Positions 16,922-25,598 of a stretch of 64,000 nt of DNA are shown here, piece by piece (positions within the stretch are counted from its first letter, which is position 1; each line of letters starts with the position of its first letter). The notes below the pieces were generated by a model. The model was not told the DNA's origin and made no database searches. It worked only from the letters and a program-made list of their open reading frames with translations. This stretch comes from Blastochloris tepida (GTDB lineage: Bacteria; Pseudomonadota; Alphaproteobacteria; Rhizobiales; Xanthobacteraceae). The stretch is taken from contig NZ_AP018907.1 of the NCBI RefSeq assembly GCF_003966715.1, positions 2,592,001 to 2,656,000 of the forward strand, given 5' to 3'. Both the position numbers and the translations under genes were made by a program.

Positions 16922-17037
16922 CGTCATGGCCGGGCTTGTCCCGGCCATCCACGACTTTGCGCCTCTGAAGACGTGGATGCCCGGAACAGTCTCGTTTGCG
17001 CAGCCTGCGCAAGCTTGGCTGCGAGAACGGGCATGAC
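16922..17037. repeat. P3 inverted-repeat element
   Basis: GTCATGGCCGGGCTTGTCCCGGCCATCCACG at the left is mirrored by GAAGACGTGGATGCCCGG...GGGCATGAC at the right, the same outer arms as at 7760-7887. It sits between the decarboxylase and GNAT genes. Confidence 0.75.
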
Positions 17038-17119
17038 AAAAAGCTACGCCTTTTCATTCACTTCCCGGACGGCCCGCAATGCGGGTGCGAGGGCCAGTCT
17101 CCTAATGGAGGACCGGCCG

Positions 17120-17737
17120 ATGAACCAGTTTGTCGCCAACCGGCTTGTCGCCGCCCAGCCTGTCGCCACCGGCGCCGCCGGCTTCGTCATCGACAGCGAG
17201 CGCCCTGCCGACGAAAAGGCGCGCGAGCGCCTGCTCGACCGCGCCATGGGACCGGAGCGCCGCCGGAAGACCTGCGAGCGGCTGCGCGCCGGCCGGCTGC
17301 CGGCGGACGGGCTGGCGCTGGTGGCGCGCGATGCGCTCGGCCGGATCATCGGCACGGTGCGGCTGTGGCATGTGCAGGCTGCTGGAGTACAGGCGCTGAT
17401 GCTGGGGCCGCTGGCGGTCGATCCGTGGTGGCAGGGCCATGGCGTCGGCGGAGCCCTGATGCGCGAGGCGCTGGCGCGCGCCAGCGCCCGCGGCCATGGC
17501 GCGGTGATCCTGGTGGGCGACGCGCCCTATTATGCGCGCTTCGGCTTCTCGCCTCGGCTCACCGCGGCGCTCGATCTGCCGGGGCCGGTGGACCGCGCCC
17601 GCTTCCTCGCCCTGGAACTGAAGCCCGGCGCGCTCGACGGCGCGCGAGGCTGCCTCCGGGCCAGCGGCGCCAAGGCCGCGTTTGCCCGCGTTTCGCGCCG
17701 GCCCGCGTTGACGATGCCGGCGCGGCGTGCCTCATAG
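17120..17737 (+). CDS. GNAT family N-acetyltransferase
   Basis: 205 residues with a GNAT core: IIGTVRLWHV strand, LMLGPLAVDPWWQGHGVGGALM (acetyl-CoA loop Q-G-x-G-V-G), and VGDAPYYARFGF near the C-terminus. It resembles the YhbS-type (COG3153) acetyltransferases. GGAGG at 17107-17111 supports ATG 17120. Its position between ornithine decarboxylase and homospermidine synthase suggests acetylation of a polyamine or related amine, which is inference. Confidence 0.85.
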   Translation: MNQFVANRLVAAQPVATGAAGFVIDSERPADEKARERLLDRAMGPERRRKTCERLRAGRLPADGLALVARDALGRIIGTVRLWHVQAAGVQALMLGPLAVDPWWQGHGVGGALMREALARASARGHGAVILVGDAPYYARFGFSPRLTAALDLPGPVDRARFLALELKPGALDGARGCLRASGAKAAFARVSRRPALTMPARRAS

Positions 17738-17827
17738 CGCCCAGCAGGTCCGCCCCATCCCGTTTCACCCGTCCCGCGCACGTGCGCAGGCCGCGAACCC
17801 TCGTGACGTCGTTTGGAGAAGAATGCC

Positions 17828-19264
17828 ATGACCGACTGGCCGGTTTATCACCGCATCGATGGCCCGATCGTGATGATCGGCTTCGGCTCGATCGGCCGGG
17901 GCACCCTGCCCCTGATCGAACGCCATTTCGAGTTCGACCGCTCGAAGCTCGTGGTCATCGACCCGCGCGACGACGACCGCAAGCTGCTCGACGAGCGCGG
18001 CGTGCGCTTCATCCATCAGGCGGTGACGCGCGACAACTACCGTGACCTCCTGGTGCCGCTGCTCACCGCCGGGCCCGGCCAGGGCTTCTGCGTCAATCTC
18101 TCGGTCGACACCTCCTCGCTCGACATCATGGAGATGTGCCGCGAGGTCGGCGCGCTCTACATCGACACGGTGGTCGAGCCGTGGGCCGGCTTCTATTTCG
18201 ACCCCAACATGAAGCCCGAGGCGCGCTCCAACTACATGCTGCGCGAGACCGTGCTGGCGGCGCGGCGCAGGAACCCCGGCGGCACCACCGCGGTGTCGTG
18301 CTGCGGCGCCAATCCCGGCATGGTGTCGTGGTTCGTCAAGCAGGCGCTGGTCAATCTCGCCGCCGATCTCGGCCTGACGCGCCCCGAGCCCAAGACCCGC
18401 GAGGAGTGGGGACGGCTGGCGATGGACCTCGGCGTCAAGGGCATCCACGTCGCCGAGCGCGACACCCAGCGCGCCAATTTCCCCAAGCCGTTCGACGTGT
18501 TCGTCAACACCTGGTCGGTCGAGGGCTTCGTGTCGGAGGGCCTGCAGCCGGCCGAACTCGGCTGGGGCACGCACGAGCGCTGGATGCCGGACAATGCCCG
18601 CACCCACGACACCGGCTGCGGCGCGGCGATCTATCTGCTGCAGCCCGGCGCCAACACCCGCGTGCGCTCGTGGACGCCGACGGCGCAGGCGCAATACGGC
18701 TTCCTGGTCACCCACAATGAATCGATCTCGATCGCCGATTTCCTCACCGTGCGCGACGAAGCGGGCAAGGCGGTCTACCGGCCGACCTGCCACTACGCCT
18801 ATCACCCCTGCAACGACGCGGTGCTGTCGCTGCACGAGATGTTCGGCGCCGCCGGCAAGCGCCAGTCGGACTGGCTGATCCTCGACGAGAAGGAGATCGT
18901 CGACGGCATCGACGAGCTTGGCGTGCTGCTCTACGGCCACGGCAAGAACGCCTATTGGTACGGCTCGCAGCTCTCGATCGAGGAGACGCGGCGCATCGCC
19001 CCCTATCAGAACGCCACCGGCCTGCAGGTGTCCTCCGCCGTGCTCGCCGGCATGGTGTGGGCGATCGAGAACCCGAACGCCGGCATCGTCGAGGCCGACG
19101 ACCTCGACTTCCGCCGCTGCCTCGAAGTGCAGATGCCCTATCTCGGCCCGGTGATCGGCGCCTATACCGACTGGACGCCGCTCGACGGCCGGCCCGGCCT
19201 GTTCCCGGAGGACATCGACACCTCCGATCCCTGGCAGTTCCGCAACGTGCTGGTGCGGGACTAG
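17828..19264 (+). CDS. hss: Homospermidine synthase
   Basis: 478 residues, the usual length. It makes sym-homospermidine from two putrescines in an NAD-dependent reaction. A Rossmann motif IGFGSIGRGTLPL lies at residues 18-30; typical later segments are YIDTVVEPWAGFY, CGANPGMVSWFVKQAL and NNESISIADFLTVRD-like sequence with the conserved WTPTAQAQYGFLVTHNE block. It is the terminal gene of the polyamine group. The TAG stop joins directly to a P2 palindrome. Confidence 0.95.
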   Translation: MTDWPVYHRIDGPIVMIGFGSIGRGTLPLIERHFEFDRSKLVVIDPRDDDRKLLDERGVRFIHQAVTRDNYRDLLVPLLTAGPGQGFCVNLSVDTSSLDIMEMCREVGALYIDTVVEPWAGFYFDPNMKPEARSNYMLRETVLAARRRNPGGTTAVSCCGANPGMVSWFVKQALVNLAADLGLTRPEPKTREEWGRLAMDLGVKGIHVAERDTQRANFPKPFDVFVNTWSVEGFVSEGLQPAELGWGTHERWMPDNARTHDTGCGAAIYLLQPGANTRVRSWTPTAQAQYGFLVTHNESISIADFLTVRDEAGKAVYRPTCHYAYHPCNDAVLSLHEMFGAAGKRQSDWLILDEKEIVDGIDELGVLLYGHGKNAYWYGSQLSIEETRRIAPYQNATGLQVSSAVLAGMVWAIENPNAGIVEADDLDFRRCLEVQMPYLGPVIGAYTDWTPLDGRPGLFPEDIDTSDPWQFRNVLVRD

Positions 19265-19364
19265 AGCATTTTCCGCACAGGCGGATACCGGTTGCGCGAA
19301 AGAAAATGCGACAAACCAGAAACTTGGAGCGTCCGATCTGATGCAGTCAGATCGGACGCTCCAA
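19265..19364. repeat. P2 element, complete two-hairpin copy
   Basis: The first hairpin AGCATTTTCCGC...GAAAATGC (19265-19310) is followed by a perfect palindrome 19324-19364 with an 18-bp stem beginning TTGGAGCGTCCGATCTGA and a 5-base loop. It immediately follows the hss stop and could end transcription. Confidence 0.8.
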
Positions 19365-19456
19365 ACCGAACGTGGCCGGGCCAATCTCACCCCAACGGCT
19401 CCCGGCGGCGAGGCGCTCTCGTCGTCGGCGTGTCGGGTTTCCGGTGGCAGATCATA

Positions 19457-19577
19457 CGTTTTCCGGTTGATCCCTTCGGGATACCGGAAACGATCTCGCC
19501 GAAAAATCCTTGATCGGATGAGGATTTTTCGGCGAACGGCATACGGTTCTCCGGCTTGATCAGCCGGAAACCGTATG
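19457..19577. repeat. P1 element, complete three-hairpin copy
   Basis: Hairpin A (19457-19492) has CGTTTTCCGG/CCGGAAACG arms around GATCCCTTCGGGAT; hairpin B (19496-19535) has TCGCCGAAAAATCC/GGATTTTTCGGCGA arms; hairpin C (19540-19577) has CATACGGTT/AACCGTATG arms. The copy at 29534-29655 has the same order and size. Confidence 0.85.
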
Positions 19578-19631
19578 AGACGGTTTCCCGGCCAATTTCT
19601 GGCTTCCAGCCTCGCCGCGCGCCCTTTGAGG

Positions 19632-19755
19632 CCCCCCACCCCCGACCCCTCCCCACCGCTCGCAAAGCTCGCGGGGGGAGGGGAGAAAAAGGCCGACTCT
19701 TCTCCCCTCCCCCCATGAACGCAGTGAATGGCGGGGAGGGGTCGGGGGTGGGGGG
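19632..19755. repeat. Large P5 inverted repeat
   Basis: The left arm (CCCCCCACCCCCGACCCCTCCCC) and right arm (GGGGAGGGGTCGGGGGTGGGGGG) are exact inverses, with an inner GGGGGAGGGGAG / CTCCCCTCCCCC pair. No gene is seen from 19265 to 19868. Confidence 0.85.
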
Positions 19756-19868
19756 TGTGCGGTTGTTCAACTGGGAAGATGGTCGCGGAATGCCCCGGCG
19801 CGCGTCGTCAGTGTGTCGGGTTTCCGGTGGCAAACCGTTTCATGCAGGTCTGTGGAGGTGGCGCGCGG

Positions 19869-20222
19869 TCAGGCGTCAACCAGGGTCACCTCCCCGGCCT
19901 CGGGTTCCCGGCATTTGACCGGGCACTGCTGTTCGCGGCAGGTGTCCTTGGTGATGCGCCGAACCCACTCCAGGCCGACGCGGCTCTCCCGCCGCCAGAT
20001 CACCCGCCCGACGCGGCAGAGCGGCCCGGTGACCGAGAAGCAGATGATGACCTCGTCCGGAAGCGAGGGCGCCGCGGCGGTTTCGATGCTCGCCCCGCCG
20101 GCCGAGACGTCGCTGACCGTGCAGCGCGAGCGGGTGTCGCCCGCAATCAGATCGGCCGGATAGTGCAGATCCCGCCGGATCGCCGTGCGCCTGTTCGACC
20201 CCATTTGCCCCCCGGCATTCAT
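19869..20222 (-). CDS. PilZ domain protein
   Basis: 117 residues, essentially a single PilZ domain, the c-di-GMP receptor. The RxxxR-type motif is RRTAIRRD near the N-terminus and the D/NxSxxG motif is SDVSAGGASI. Four cysteines near the C-terminus (TCREQQCPVKC) are an unusual addition. Start could be ATG 20222 or ATG 20204; the latter has GGGGGG four bases upstream. The start region touches a P1 hairpin. Confidence 0.85.
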   Translation of the reverse strand: MNAGGQMGSNRRTAIRRDLHYPADLIAGDTRSRCTVSDVSAGGASIETAAAPSLPDEVIICFSVTGPLCRVGRVIWRRESRVGLEWVRRITKDTCREQQCPVKCREPEAGEVTLVDA

Positions 20223-20226
20223 CAAT

Positions 20227-20264
20227 ACGGTTTCCGGACGATCCCTTCGGGATGCCGGAAACGT
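20227..20264. repeat. P1 hairpin A, solitary
   Basis: ACGGTTTCCGG and CCGGAAACGT arms flank GATCCCTTCGGGAT, matching hairpin A of the complete P1 copies. It lies in the 5' region of the PilZ gene. Confidence 0.7.
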
Positions 20265-20404
20265 GACCTCGACCGCAAGCCAGTAGGAGTCAGTCGCAAG
20301 CGTAACGCAACGGAAATGACCCGTGATCGCTTGACCTGATTGGATGTTTTTTCGCGCTTGGTGAAGCGCGCGTTAACCGAACGCCGGATCAGCCGGAAAC
20401 CGCC

Positions 20405-23400
20405 TCACTCCGCCGCCTCGCGCAACAGCGGCGCGCCGGAACGAAGCCGGGCCAGCAGCACCGCCTCCTCCGCCTTGGCGCTCGACAGATGGCGCGCCTT
20501 GACCGGGCCATAGCCGCGGATCTTGTCGGGGATGGCGGCGAGGCCGACCGCGAGCGCGTGCGTCTCGGGCACCAGGCGCTCGACGATCTCGTCCATCAGC
20601 GCGAAATAATCCTCGATCAGCTGGCGCTCGATGCGCCGCTCCTCGGTCCAGCCGAACGGATCGAACGGCGTGCCGCGCAGGCCCTTCATGCGCTTGAGCA
20701 GCTTGAAGACGAACATCAGCCACGGGCCGAAGGTCATCTTTTTGGGCTCGCCGGTGATGGCGTCGTGCCGCGCCAGGAAGGGTGGCGCGAGGTGGAAGTC
20801 GAGCCGCACCCGGCCCTCGAACTGCTCGGCCACCCGGGCGGCGAAACCGCCATCGGCAAAGAGCCGCGCCACCTCGTATTCGTCCTTGTAGGCCATCAGC
20901 TTGAAGGCGTTGCGCGCCACCGTCTCGGCGAGCCGGCTGGCGCCGCCCACCCGCGCCGCTTCCGCCTCGCGCACCCGCGCCACCAGCGCTTGGTAGCGCG
21001 CGGCATAGCCGGCGTTCTGGTAGGCGGTGAGAAATTCCACGCGGCGGGCGACCGTCTCGTCGAGCGAGGCCGAGAGCCGGCGCGGGCCGGAGGGTGCCGC
21101 GGGCTTCAACAGCTCGGCGATCGCATCCGGATCGTGCGCCGCGCGCCGGCCCCAGCGAAAGGCCGCGACGTTCATCTCCACCGCCTCGCCATTGAGCTCG
21201 ATCGCCCGCTCGATCGCCTCACGCGAGAGCGGAATCGCGCCCTGCTGGAACGCCACGCCGACCAGGAAGATGTTGGCGCCGACCGAGGTGCCGAACAGCG
21301 CCTCGGCAACCGACGACGCGTCGAGAAGCTGGACCGCCTCCGGCCCGGCGGCGGTGGCGAGCGCCCGCTTCAGCCGCGCCGCCGGCAACGAGAAATCGGC
21401 ATTGCGGGTGAAGTCGCCGGGCAGCATCTCGTGGGTGTTGACGATGACGCGCGTGTGCCCCGGCCGCATCGCCGCCAGCACCTTGCGGCCGCCGGCCACC
21501 ACCAGATCGCCAGCCAGCACCAGATCGGCGCTGCGCGCGCCGATGCGGATGGCGTGGATGTCGGCCGGCGTCTCGGCGAGGCGCAGATGGCTGAACACCG
21601 CCCCGCCCTTCTGGGCAAGGCCCGCCATGTCGATGATGCCGCACGCCTTGCCGTCGAGATGCGCCGCCATGCCCAGCACCTGGGCGATGGTGACGATGCC
21701 GGTGCCGCCGATACCGCAGACCAGCACGTTGAACGTGCCCTGGATGGGGGCTGGCGCCGGCTCGGGCAGATCGGGCAGCGCCTCGCCTGCGCCGGCCGCG
21801 CGCGGCCGCGCTTTGAGCTTCCCGCCACGCACGGTGACGAAGGACGGGCAGAAGGCGTTGATGCAGGAGAAATCCTTGTTGCAACTCGACTGGTCGATCC
21901 GGCGCTTGCGGCCGAACTCGGTCTCGAGCGGCTGGATCGACACGCAGTTCGACTTGACGCCGCAATCGCCGCAGCCTTCGCAGACAAGGTCGTTGATCAT
22001 CACCCGCACGTCGGGATCGGGGAACTCGCCGCGCTTCCTGCGGCGGCGCTTCTCGGCGGCGCAGGTCTGGTCGTAGATCAGCACGGTGACGCCGTCATAT
22101 GTGGCAAGCTCGCGCTGCACCTCCTCGAAGTCACTGCGCGGATGCAGGGTGCAGCCATCCGGCCAGCCCTCGTTGCGGCCGTATTTCCATGGCTCGTTCG
22201 ACACCACGGCGATGCGGCTCACGCCTTCCGCCGCCACGATGCGGGCGATCTTCGAGGCGGTGAGCCCGCCATCAAGGCGCTGGCCGCCGGTCATGGCGAC
22301 GGCGTCGTTGAACAGGATCTTGTAGGTGACGTTGACCCCGGCGGCGAGGGAAGCGCGAATGGCGAGCGAGCCGGAATGGTTGAAGGTGCCGTCGCCGAGA
22401 TTCTGGAACACGTGGCGGCGCTTGGAGAACGGCGCCTCGCCGATCCAGTTGGCGCCCTCCCCGCCCATCTGGGTGAAGCCCTGCGTCGCGCGGTCCATCC
22501 ACTGGACCATGTAGTGGCAGCCGATGCCGGCATAGGCGCGCATGCCCTCGGGCACCTTGGTCGAGGTGTTGTGCGGGCAGCCCGAGCAGAAATAGGGCGT
22601 GCGCACCGCGACATCGGCGGCCTGCGCCATCGCCCGCTGCGCCTCCTCCAGCTGCGCCACGCGCGCCACAAGGTCCTCGTCACCGACATAGGTCAGCAGC
22701 CGCCGGCCGATGGCCACGGCGATGTCGGTCGGCTCCAGCGCGCCCTTGATCGGAAACAGCCAGTCGCCGTGCTCGTCCTTCTTGCCGATGACGATGGGCT
22801 GGTGGGCGGTGCCGTAAAGCTCCTCGCGCACCTGCACCTCGACCAGCGAGCGCTTCTCCTCGACCACCATGATCAGATCGAGGTCGTGCGCGAACTCCAT
22901 CAATTCCAGCTTCGCCAGCGGCCACGGGCAGGCGATCTTGAAGAGGCGGATGCCGAGATCGTTGGCGCGCACCTCGTCGATGCCGAGCTCGTCGAGCGCC
23001 AGCCTGACATCGAGATAGCTCTTGCCCAGCGTGGCGATGCCGATTTTCGGGTTTCGCCCGCCCGAGGTGATCCAGCGGTTGAGCCGGTTCGCCCGCACGA
23101 AAGCAAGAATTGCGTCGCGCTTGTATTCCTGCAGCCGCGCCTCCTGGGCGAGCGGCGTGTCGGTGAGGCGGATGTTGAGCCCGCCCTCGGGCAGCCGCAC
23201 GCCCTGGGGCGTGGCGATGCCGATGCGCTCCAGCCGGCCATCGACCACCGCTGTCGATTCGATGGTGTCCTTCAGCCCCTTCAGCGCCACCCAGGTGCCG
23301 GCGAAGCGGCTCAGCGCGAAGCCGTAGAGGCCGTAGTCGAGGATCTCCTGCACCCCGGCGGGGTTGAGGATGGGGATCATCACATCGACGAAATGGAACT

Positions 23401-23899
23401 CGGACTGGTGGGCGGTGGTGGAGGATTCGCAGGTGTGGTCGTCGCCCATCAGCGCCAGCACGCCGCCATGCTTCGAGGTGCCGGCGAAATTGGCGTGGCG
23501 GAACACGTCGCCGGTGCGGTCGACGCCCGGCCCCTTGCCGTACCAGATGCCGAACACGCCGTCGAAGCGGCCCTCGCCGCGCAGCTCGGCCTGCTGGCTG
23601 CCCCACAGCGACGTGGCGGCGAGATCCTCATTGAGGCCGGACTGGAAGCGGATGTCGCGCGCTTCAAGCAGGCGCTTGGCGCGCAGGAACTGCTGGTCGA
23701 GACCGCCGAGCGGCGAGCCGCGATAGCCGGTGACGAACCCCGCGGTGTTGAGGCCGACGCGCTGGTCGCGCGCCTTCTGCATCAGCGTGAGGCGCACCAG
23801 CGCCTGCGTGCCGGAGAGCAGCACCCGGTCCTGGGCCACTCGCTCGGGCGAAAGCTCGTATCGCTCGTCCAGCGATGCCACAGCACGCCTGGTCGACAT
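20405..23899 (-). CDS. Indolepyruvate ferredoxin oxidoreductase family protein (fused alpha/gamma)
   Basis: 1164 residues. The N-terminal half is the TPP-dependent IorA-like part (TAGFVTGYRGSPLGGLDQ, GPGVDRTGDVFRH, later MGGEGANWIGEAPF and GDGTFNHSGSLAIR with the TPP/Mg motif). A cysteine-rich segment (VCEGCGDCGVKSNC and SSCNKDFSCINAFCPS) carries iron-sulfur sites. The C-terminal half is IorB-like (VCGIGGTGIVTIAQVLGMAA). It oxidatively decarboxylates aryl- or other 2-oxo acids to acyl-CoA. ATG 23899 was chosen for the GGGAG site 8 bases upstream; ATG 23917 would add six residues. Confidence 0.93.
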   Translation of the reverse strand: MSTRRAVASLDERYELSPERVAQDRVLLSGTQALVRLTLMQKARDQRVGLNTAGFVTGYRGSPLGGLDQQFLRAKRLLEARDIRFQSGLNEDLAATSLWGSQQAELRGEGRFDGVFGIWYGKGPGVDRTGDVFRHANFAGTSKHGGVLALMGDDHTCESSTTAHQSEFHFVDVMIPILNPAGVQEILDYGLYGFALSRFAGTWVALKGLKDTIESTAVVDGRLERIGIATPQGVRLPEGGLNIRLTDTPLAQEARLQEYKRDAILAFVRANRLNRWITSGGRNPKIGIATLGKSYLDVRLALDELGIDEVRANDLGIRLFKIACPWPLAKLELMEFAHDLDLIMVVEEKRSLVEVQVREELYGTAHQPIVIGKKDEHGDWLFPIKGALEPTDIAVAIGRRLLTYVGDEDLVARVAQLEEAQRAMAQAADVAVRTPYFCSGCPHNTSTKVPEGMRAYAGIGCHYMVQWMDRATQGFTQMGGEGANWIGEAPFSKRRHVFQNLGDGTFNHSGSLAIRASLAAGVNVTYKILFNDAVAMTGGQRLDGGLTASKIARIVAAEGVSRIAVVSNEPWKYGRNEGWPDGCTLHPRSDFEEVQRELATYDGVTVLIYDQTCAAEKRRRRKRGEFPDPDVRVMINDLVCEGCGDCGVKSNCVSIQPLETEFGRKRRIDQSSCNKDFSCINAFCPSFVTVRGGKLKARPRAAGAGEALPDLPEPAPAPIQGTFNVLVCGIGGTGIVTIAQVLGMAAHLDGKACGIIDMAGLAQKGGAVFSHLRLAETPADIHAIRIGARSADLVLAGDLVVAGGRKVLAAMRPGHTRVIVNTHEMLPGDFTRNADFSLPAARLKRALATAAGPEAVQLLDASSVAEALFGTSVGANIFLVGVAFQQGAIPLSREAIERAIELNGEAVEMNVAAFRWGRRAAHDPDAIAELLKPAAPSGPRRLSASLDETVARRVEFLTAYQNAGYAARYQALVARVREAEAARVGGASRLAETVARNAFKLMAYKDEYEVARLFADGGFAARVAEQFEGRVRLDFHLAPPFLARHDAITGEPKKMTFGPWLMFVFKLLKRMKGLRGTPFDPFGWTEERRIERQLIEDYFALMDEIVERLVPETHALAVGLAAIPDKIRGYGPVKARHLSSAKAEEAVLLARLRSGAPLLREAAE

Positions 23900-24157
23900 C
23901 GAGGTCTCCCGTGCCATTGCGGAACGTGGTTGTCCAACGCCCGCGCCGCCCGGTTGATCCGGAACGATTTATGACAACAAGGCTGACTTATGTTCCGGCG
24001 CCGTCAATTCCAGTCGGACGATTGGTCGCGGCCGCGCGTCCGACTCAGCCCTGCTCTCCGAGCGCATCGACGGCGTCCCGTTCGAGCTCGCGTGCCAGCC
24101 TGGGCTTGTGGACCGGCAGCAGGCCCGGGCGGGCGTCGGCGCCCGCCCGGCGAATCA

Positions 24158-24718
24158 TCAGGCCTGGGCGGCGCGGACGCCCGGCAGCATGCGGCCGAGC
24201 GCGCCGTCGCGCAGCACCGTCTGGTGGAAGATCGCCGCCGCCGCGTGCAGGCCGGCCAGCACGATGATGAGGTTGCCCGCGAACTCGTGCAGCTCCTCGA
24301 CCGTGTGGGCGAATTCGCGGTCGGGCGCGACCAGCGGCGGCAGCGCGAACAGGCCGAACACGCCGACCTCGCGGCCCTTGGCCCACACCATCACCATGCC
24401 GGTGAGCGGCACCGCGATCAGCGCGGCATAGAGCGCCCAGTGCATGGCGCGGGCGGCATACTGCAGCCAGGGCGAGCCGGGCAGCGGCGTGGGCCGGGCG
24501 GCTGCCATCTGCCAGGCGAAGCGAATCAGGGTGAGCGCCATCACCAGGACGCCGACGGAGATGTGCAGGCCGACCAGCTCGGTCTTGGCGGGGCCCTTGG
24601 CCATCTCCTCGAAGATCTGTGCGGTGGCGAAGGCGCCGATCACCGTCAGCGCGGTCAGCCAGTGCAGCGCCTGGGAGAACGGGTCGTAGCGGAGGGCGGG
24701 TGTCGTATCAGCGGTCAT
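24158..24718 (-). CDS. Cytochrome b561
   Basis: 186 residues, four membrane helices and histidines placed as in bacterial b561: ALHWLTALT (helix 1), GLHISVGVLV (helix 2), HEFAGNLI and GLHAAAAIFHQ (helices 3-4). It likely passes electrons across the inner membrane, with quinol as donor. It is single-standing; a second b561 domain lies in the fusion at 29196. Confidence 0.92.
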   Translation of the reverse strand: MTADTTPALRYDPFSQALHWLTALTVIGAFATAQIFEEMAKGPAKTELVGLHISVGVLVMALTLIRFAWQMAAARPTPLPGSPWLQYAARAMHWALYAALIAVPLTGMVMVWAKGREVGVFGLFALPPLVAPDREFAHTVEELHEFAGNLIIVLAGLHAAAAIFHQTVLRDGALGRMLPGVRAAQA

Positions 24719-24918
24719 TTTCAGGCTCCTTGGTCAGGCTCCATGCGAGACTGGAGCCACCATTGCCCGGCGCCGCTGATGTCCCTCTGACCGGCCCCGT
24801 CAGCAATCCGTCAGGCGGCCCGGGCTGCGTCCACCGCGCGGCTGTGATGACGGTGCGACAAAAGCGTCGTTTGTCGCTTGCAGGGGCCGAATGCGTTCGC
24901 TATAAGCCCGCCTCCAGT

Positions 24919-24995
24919 CGGAGTGTAGCGCAGTCTGGTAGCGCACCTCGTTCGGGACGAGGGGGTCGCAGGTTCAAATCCTGCCACTCCGACCA
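24919..24995 (+). tRNA. tRNA-Pro (CGG)
   Basis: A 77-base cloverleaf with acceptor CGGAGTG/CACTCCG, anticodon stem CCTCG/CGAGG around loop TTCGGGA (anticodon CGG), T-arm GGTTCAAATCC, and an encoded CCA end. Confidence 0.97.
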
Positions 24996-25084
24996 TTCTT
25001 CTCAGGCGTTAGCTGATTTCCCGACAGCTTAACCCACGCCAGCGGACAGAAACCGGACAAAACCGCCCGCAAGATTGCGGTCGC

Positions 25085-25287
25085 AGCATCGCTGCTCGGG
25101 CATCAGCGCTCGTGCGGAGCGCCGGTCGCCGCCAAACGCTTTGGGGCGAGCGTCGTCCCGATCCCTCTGTCGTCGCCGCCATCGGCTGACGCTGGCGGCA
25201 CTGCCCCGCAAGTGCATCGCATCCCGACATCTCGCCGGCGATCGCAACGAGAATCCGCTCCCTGGGATCGAGCGACAGCGGCTTCAA
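25085..25287 (-). pseudogene. IS630 family transposase, N-terminal relic with frameshift
   Basis: Read leftwards from TTG 25287, the first frame gives KPLSLDPRERILVAIAGEMS, the classic IS630 N-terminus; after a shift another frame continues with AASVSRWRRRQR and RPKAFGGDRRSARA, the next conserved part of the helix-turn-helix region. The catalytic DDE domain is absent. The relic lies just downstream of tRNA-Pro and before the TacA/TacT-like pair, marking a former mobile region. Confidence 0.75.
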
Positions 25288-25384
25288 CGTCCCTGCCGGC
25301 TGCGGTCCCGGCCACGCGGATCCGGGCCATAATCGTCCAAGCAGTGGCTGGCCTGGGCAAGCCTGAGCGTCCCAAGGCGGCGTT

Positions 25385-25520
25385 ATACGGTTTCCGGCTG
25401 ATCAAGCCTTCGAGTCGTATTCCGATCGCCGAAAATCCCGTTATCGAGAACGTCTTGCAGATCTGGGGTTTTCGGCGAGACCGTTTCCGGTATCCCGAAG
25501 GGATCAACCGGAAACCGTAT
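25385..25520. repeat. P1 element, inverted orientation
   Basis: The order is C (25385-25420, ATACGG...CGTAT), B (25425-25479, TCGCCGAAAATCC...TTTTCGGCGA with a longer apical part), then A (25481-25520, GTTTCCGGTATCCCGAAGGGATCAACCGGAAAC). This is the reverse of the 19457 copy. Confidence 0.8.
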
Positions 25521-25547
25521 TGGGTGAGTGTTCGTTGGCTGAACGCC

Positions 25548-25568
25548 CGTATTGCAATTTGCACTACG
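25548..25568. promoter_or_regulatory. 21-bp palindrome, candidate operator of the toxin-antitoxin pair
   Basis: CGTATTGCAATTTGCACTACG reads almost the same on both strands; 9 of the 10 symmetric pairs match around a central T. It lies 31 bases before the antitoxin start, where ribbon-helix-helix antitoxins bind to repress their own operon. Confidence 0.55.
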
Positions 25569-25598
25569 TCACGCCATTCTTCGACGTGGGAGGTGCCG

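Noticed and set aside
19265..19868. CRISPR array
   Set aside because: The repeats here are palindromic, unequal in spacing and of several families; there are no regular repeats with unique spacers or cas genes.
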